Positions 5,364 through 5,997 of a stretch of DNA of 5,997 bases are shown here, one piece after another. The notes beneath the pieces were generated by a model, which was given only the letters and a program-made list of their open reading frames with translations, ran no database searches and was not told the origin of the DNA. The stretch is from Anaerobacillus sp. (GTDB lineage Bacteria; Bacillota; Bacilli; Bacillales_H; Anaerobacillaceae): NCBI GenBank assembly GCA_007120055.1, contig SKOL01000654.1:1-5997 (forward strand), written 5' to 3'. Each line of letters starts with the position of its first letter. Position 1 is the first letter of the stretch. The translations under genes were made by a program, and so were the position numbers.

Positions 5364-5405
5364 AAGCCTAATTCCTTGGTAAATATACGGAGGGTTAGGC
5401 TTTTT
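5364..5405 (+). terminator. Orphan rho-independent terminator
   Basis: AAGCCTAA (5364-5371) pairs with TTAGGCTT (5395-5402), with further T residues to 5405 and G-U pairs possible inside. No gene is visible from 5167 to 5363, so the gene it served is gone or is a small RNA. Apart from this, the 5167-5437 stretch holds nothing else I can support. Confidence 0.65.
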
Positions 5406-5437
5406 CACTTCCCAATCCTTGGTGTTTTATATTGTAT

Positions 5438-5519
5438 TGGTAATCGTGTTGGTGACAACTGGTAAAATTCGTGGCAACTGCTGGTAAAAAACATTGCAGA
5501 GATGGTACATTCTCGTGGT
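5438..5519. repeat. Array of TGGTA-headed repeats at 22-bp spacing, possible IS21-like end
   Basis: TGGTAA starts at 5438, 5460 and 5482, exactly 22 bp apart, and a fourth TGGTA at 5503. The first two units end in ACAAC and GCAACTGC, and CGTG recurs inside units one, two and four. Multiple roughly 20-bp transposase-binding repeats of this kind are found at the ends of IS21-family elements. Plasmid-type iterons or regulator sites are alternatives. No transposase gene is visible in the window. Confidence 0.45.
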
Positions 5520-5554
5520 TGTAATCAATTTTCTCATATACATTATTTCCTTAA

Positions 5555-5740
5555 ATCATATACAATTGTAGTAGTGCTTTATTAACAAAATGTACATTAG
5601 ATCCTACGTTGTCATATGTTTGGATTGATTTGTCTATCGGTGTTAAGCTCGATTTAAAAGATTTTCATAGAGGAGAAAAGGACGAGCATATTATTTATCA
5701 AGATATTTTAAAAGATTTAGAGCAGTTTGTTTTGATGTAA
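5555..5740 (+). pseudogene. Front-truncated open frame, C-terminal fragment of unknown protein
   Basis: The frame is open for 61 codons after a TAA at 5552 and stops at 5738-5740. It has no ATG or GTG start, only a TTG at 5609 without a ribosome binding site. The readable part, SYVWIDLSIGVKLDLKDFHR then GEKDEHIIYQDILKDLEQ, has the composition of a real protein with amphipathic helices at the end. It ends 20 bp before the next ATG, the spacing of an operon neighbour. I read it as the tail of a gene truncated at its front, possibly where the repeat array or a mobile element inserted. The family is not recognised. Confidence 0.35.
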
Positions 5741-5760
5741 AAAGTAGAGGTGAAACGTAA

Positions 5761-5997
5761 ATGGAACCAAAAATGATAACCATTGAAGTTGATGAAGTGA
5801 AGTCGGGGAAAGTAAACATTATTTCTTTTTATCGAAAAAGTCAGTTGATTGATCGACCGCCGTTACAGGCAAAATTGAAATCAGAGGATTATCACTATCA
5901 TTACCGCCACCATTTAGATGGCGATGATTTAGAGCGATTAAATGCACGATTTCCTACGATTTTCCCGTTTGATGATAGAAAAAGTATTAATGATTGG
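5761..5997 (+). CDS. Hypothetical protein, N-terminal 79 residues, runs off the window
   Basis: ATG at 5761 follows AGAGGTG (5746-5752) by eight bases, a good ribosome binding site. The frame is open to the window end. It begins MEPKMITIEVDEVKSGKVNI and contains a histidine-rich patch HYHYRHH (45-51) followed by the acidic LDGDDLER, and ends here in PFDDRKSINDW. There is no signal peptide or membrane segment in the visible part. The 20-bp gap to the preceding truncated frame suggests the two were once co-transcribed. I do not recognise the family and assign no function. Confidence 0.6.
   Translation, partial: MEPKMITIEVDEVKSGKVNIISFYRKSQLIDRPPLQAKLKSEDYHYHYRHHLDGDDLERLNARFPTIFPFDDRKSINDW

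Noticed and set aside
5438..5519. CRISPR array
   Set aside because: Only a five- to six-base head is shared at 22-bp steps; there are no 25-40-bp identical repeats with spacers.
1..5997. tRNA or rRNA genes
   Set aside because: No cloverleaf-like segments with the conserved T-loop GGTTCGA pattern and no rRNA-like sequence were seen on either strand.

Overview
The window reads as a stretch of a low-GC Bacillota chromosome, most likely a Bacillaceae member. The AT-rich base composition, purine-rich GGAGG-type ribosome binding sites a few bases before the starts, U-tailed hairpin terminators and the protein families all point that way. Species cannot be told from the sequence alone.

Left part (1-2840): a tight plus-strand operon of three amino-acid/opine-type catabolic genes. 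It opens inside a gene for the alpha subunit of an HcnB/OoxA-like flavoprotein dehydrogenase that ends in a BFD-type [2Fe-2S] domain. The FAD-dependent DadA/HcnC/OoxB-like beta subunit follows, with its start overlapping the previous stop. An ornithine cyclodeaminase/mu-crystallin family protein comes 22 bp later. A perfect 12-bp hairpin with a U-tract closes the operon. The order (oxidase A, oxidase B, OCD family) matches the opine-oxidase plus ornithine-cyclodeaminase logic known from Agrobacterium. I infer a secondary-amine, imino-acid or D-amino-acid substrate that is oxidised and then passed to the OCD-type enzyme.

Middle (2841-4593): an orphan terminator is followed by the carboxy-terminal third of a DUF418/YeiB-type membrane protein that has lost its front and is probably a pseudogene. 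Next comes an apparently intact alpha/beta-hydrolase-fold gene whose nucleophile elbow has no serine.

Right part (4594-5997): mostly small and structured elements. The key item is a 41-residue single-pass hydrophobic peptide (4831-4956) starting MTIFEA. It has a very strong ribosome binding site buried in a hairpin, a stable hairpin over its stop codon, a 14-bp long-range inverted repeat, and a 13-bp bidirectional terminator downstream. This is the layout of a type I toxin-antitoxin locus (holin-like, BsrG/TxpA or Fst type). A candidate minus-strand antitoxin RNA and a 9-nt direct repeat that would give complementarity are proposed with lower confidence. Beyond it lie a second strong terminator, an orphan terminator, a set of TGGTA-headed repeats spaced 22 bp that look like a mobile-element end (IS21-like) or other protein-binding array, a front-truncated open frame, and the start of an unrecognised His-rich protein that runs off the window.
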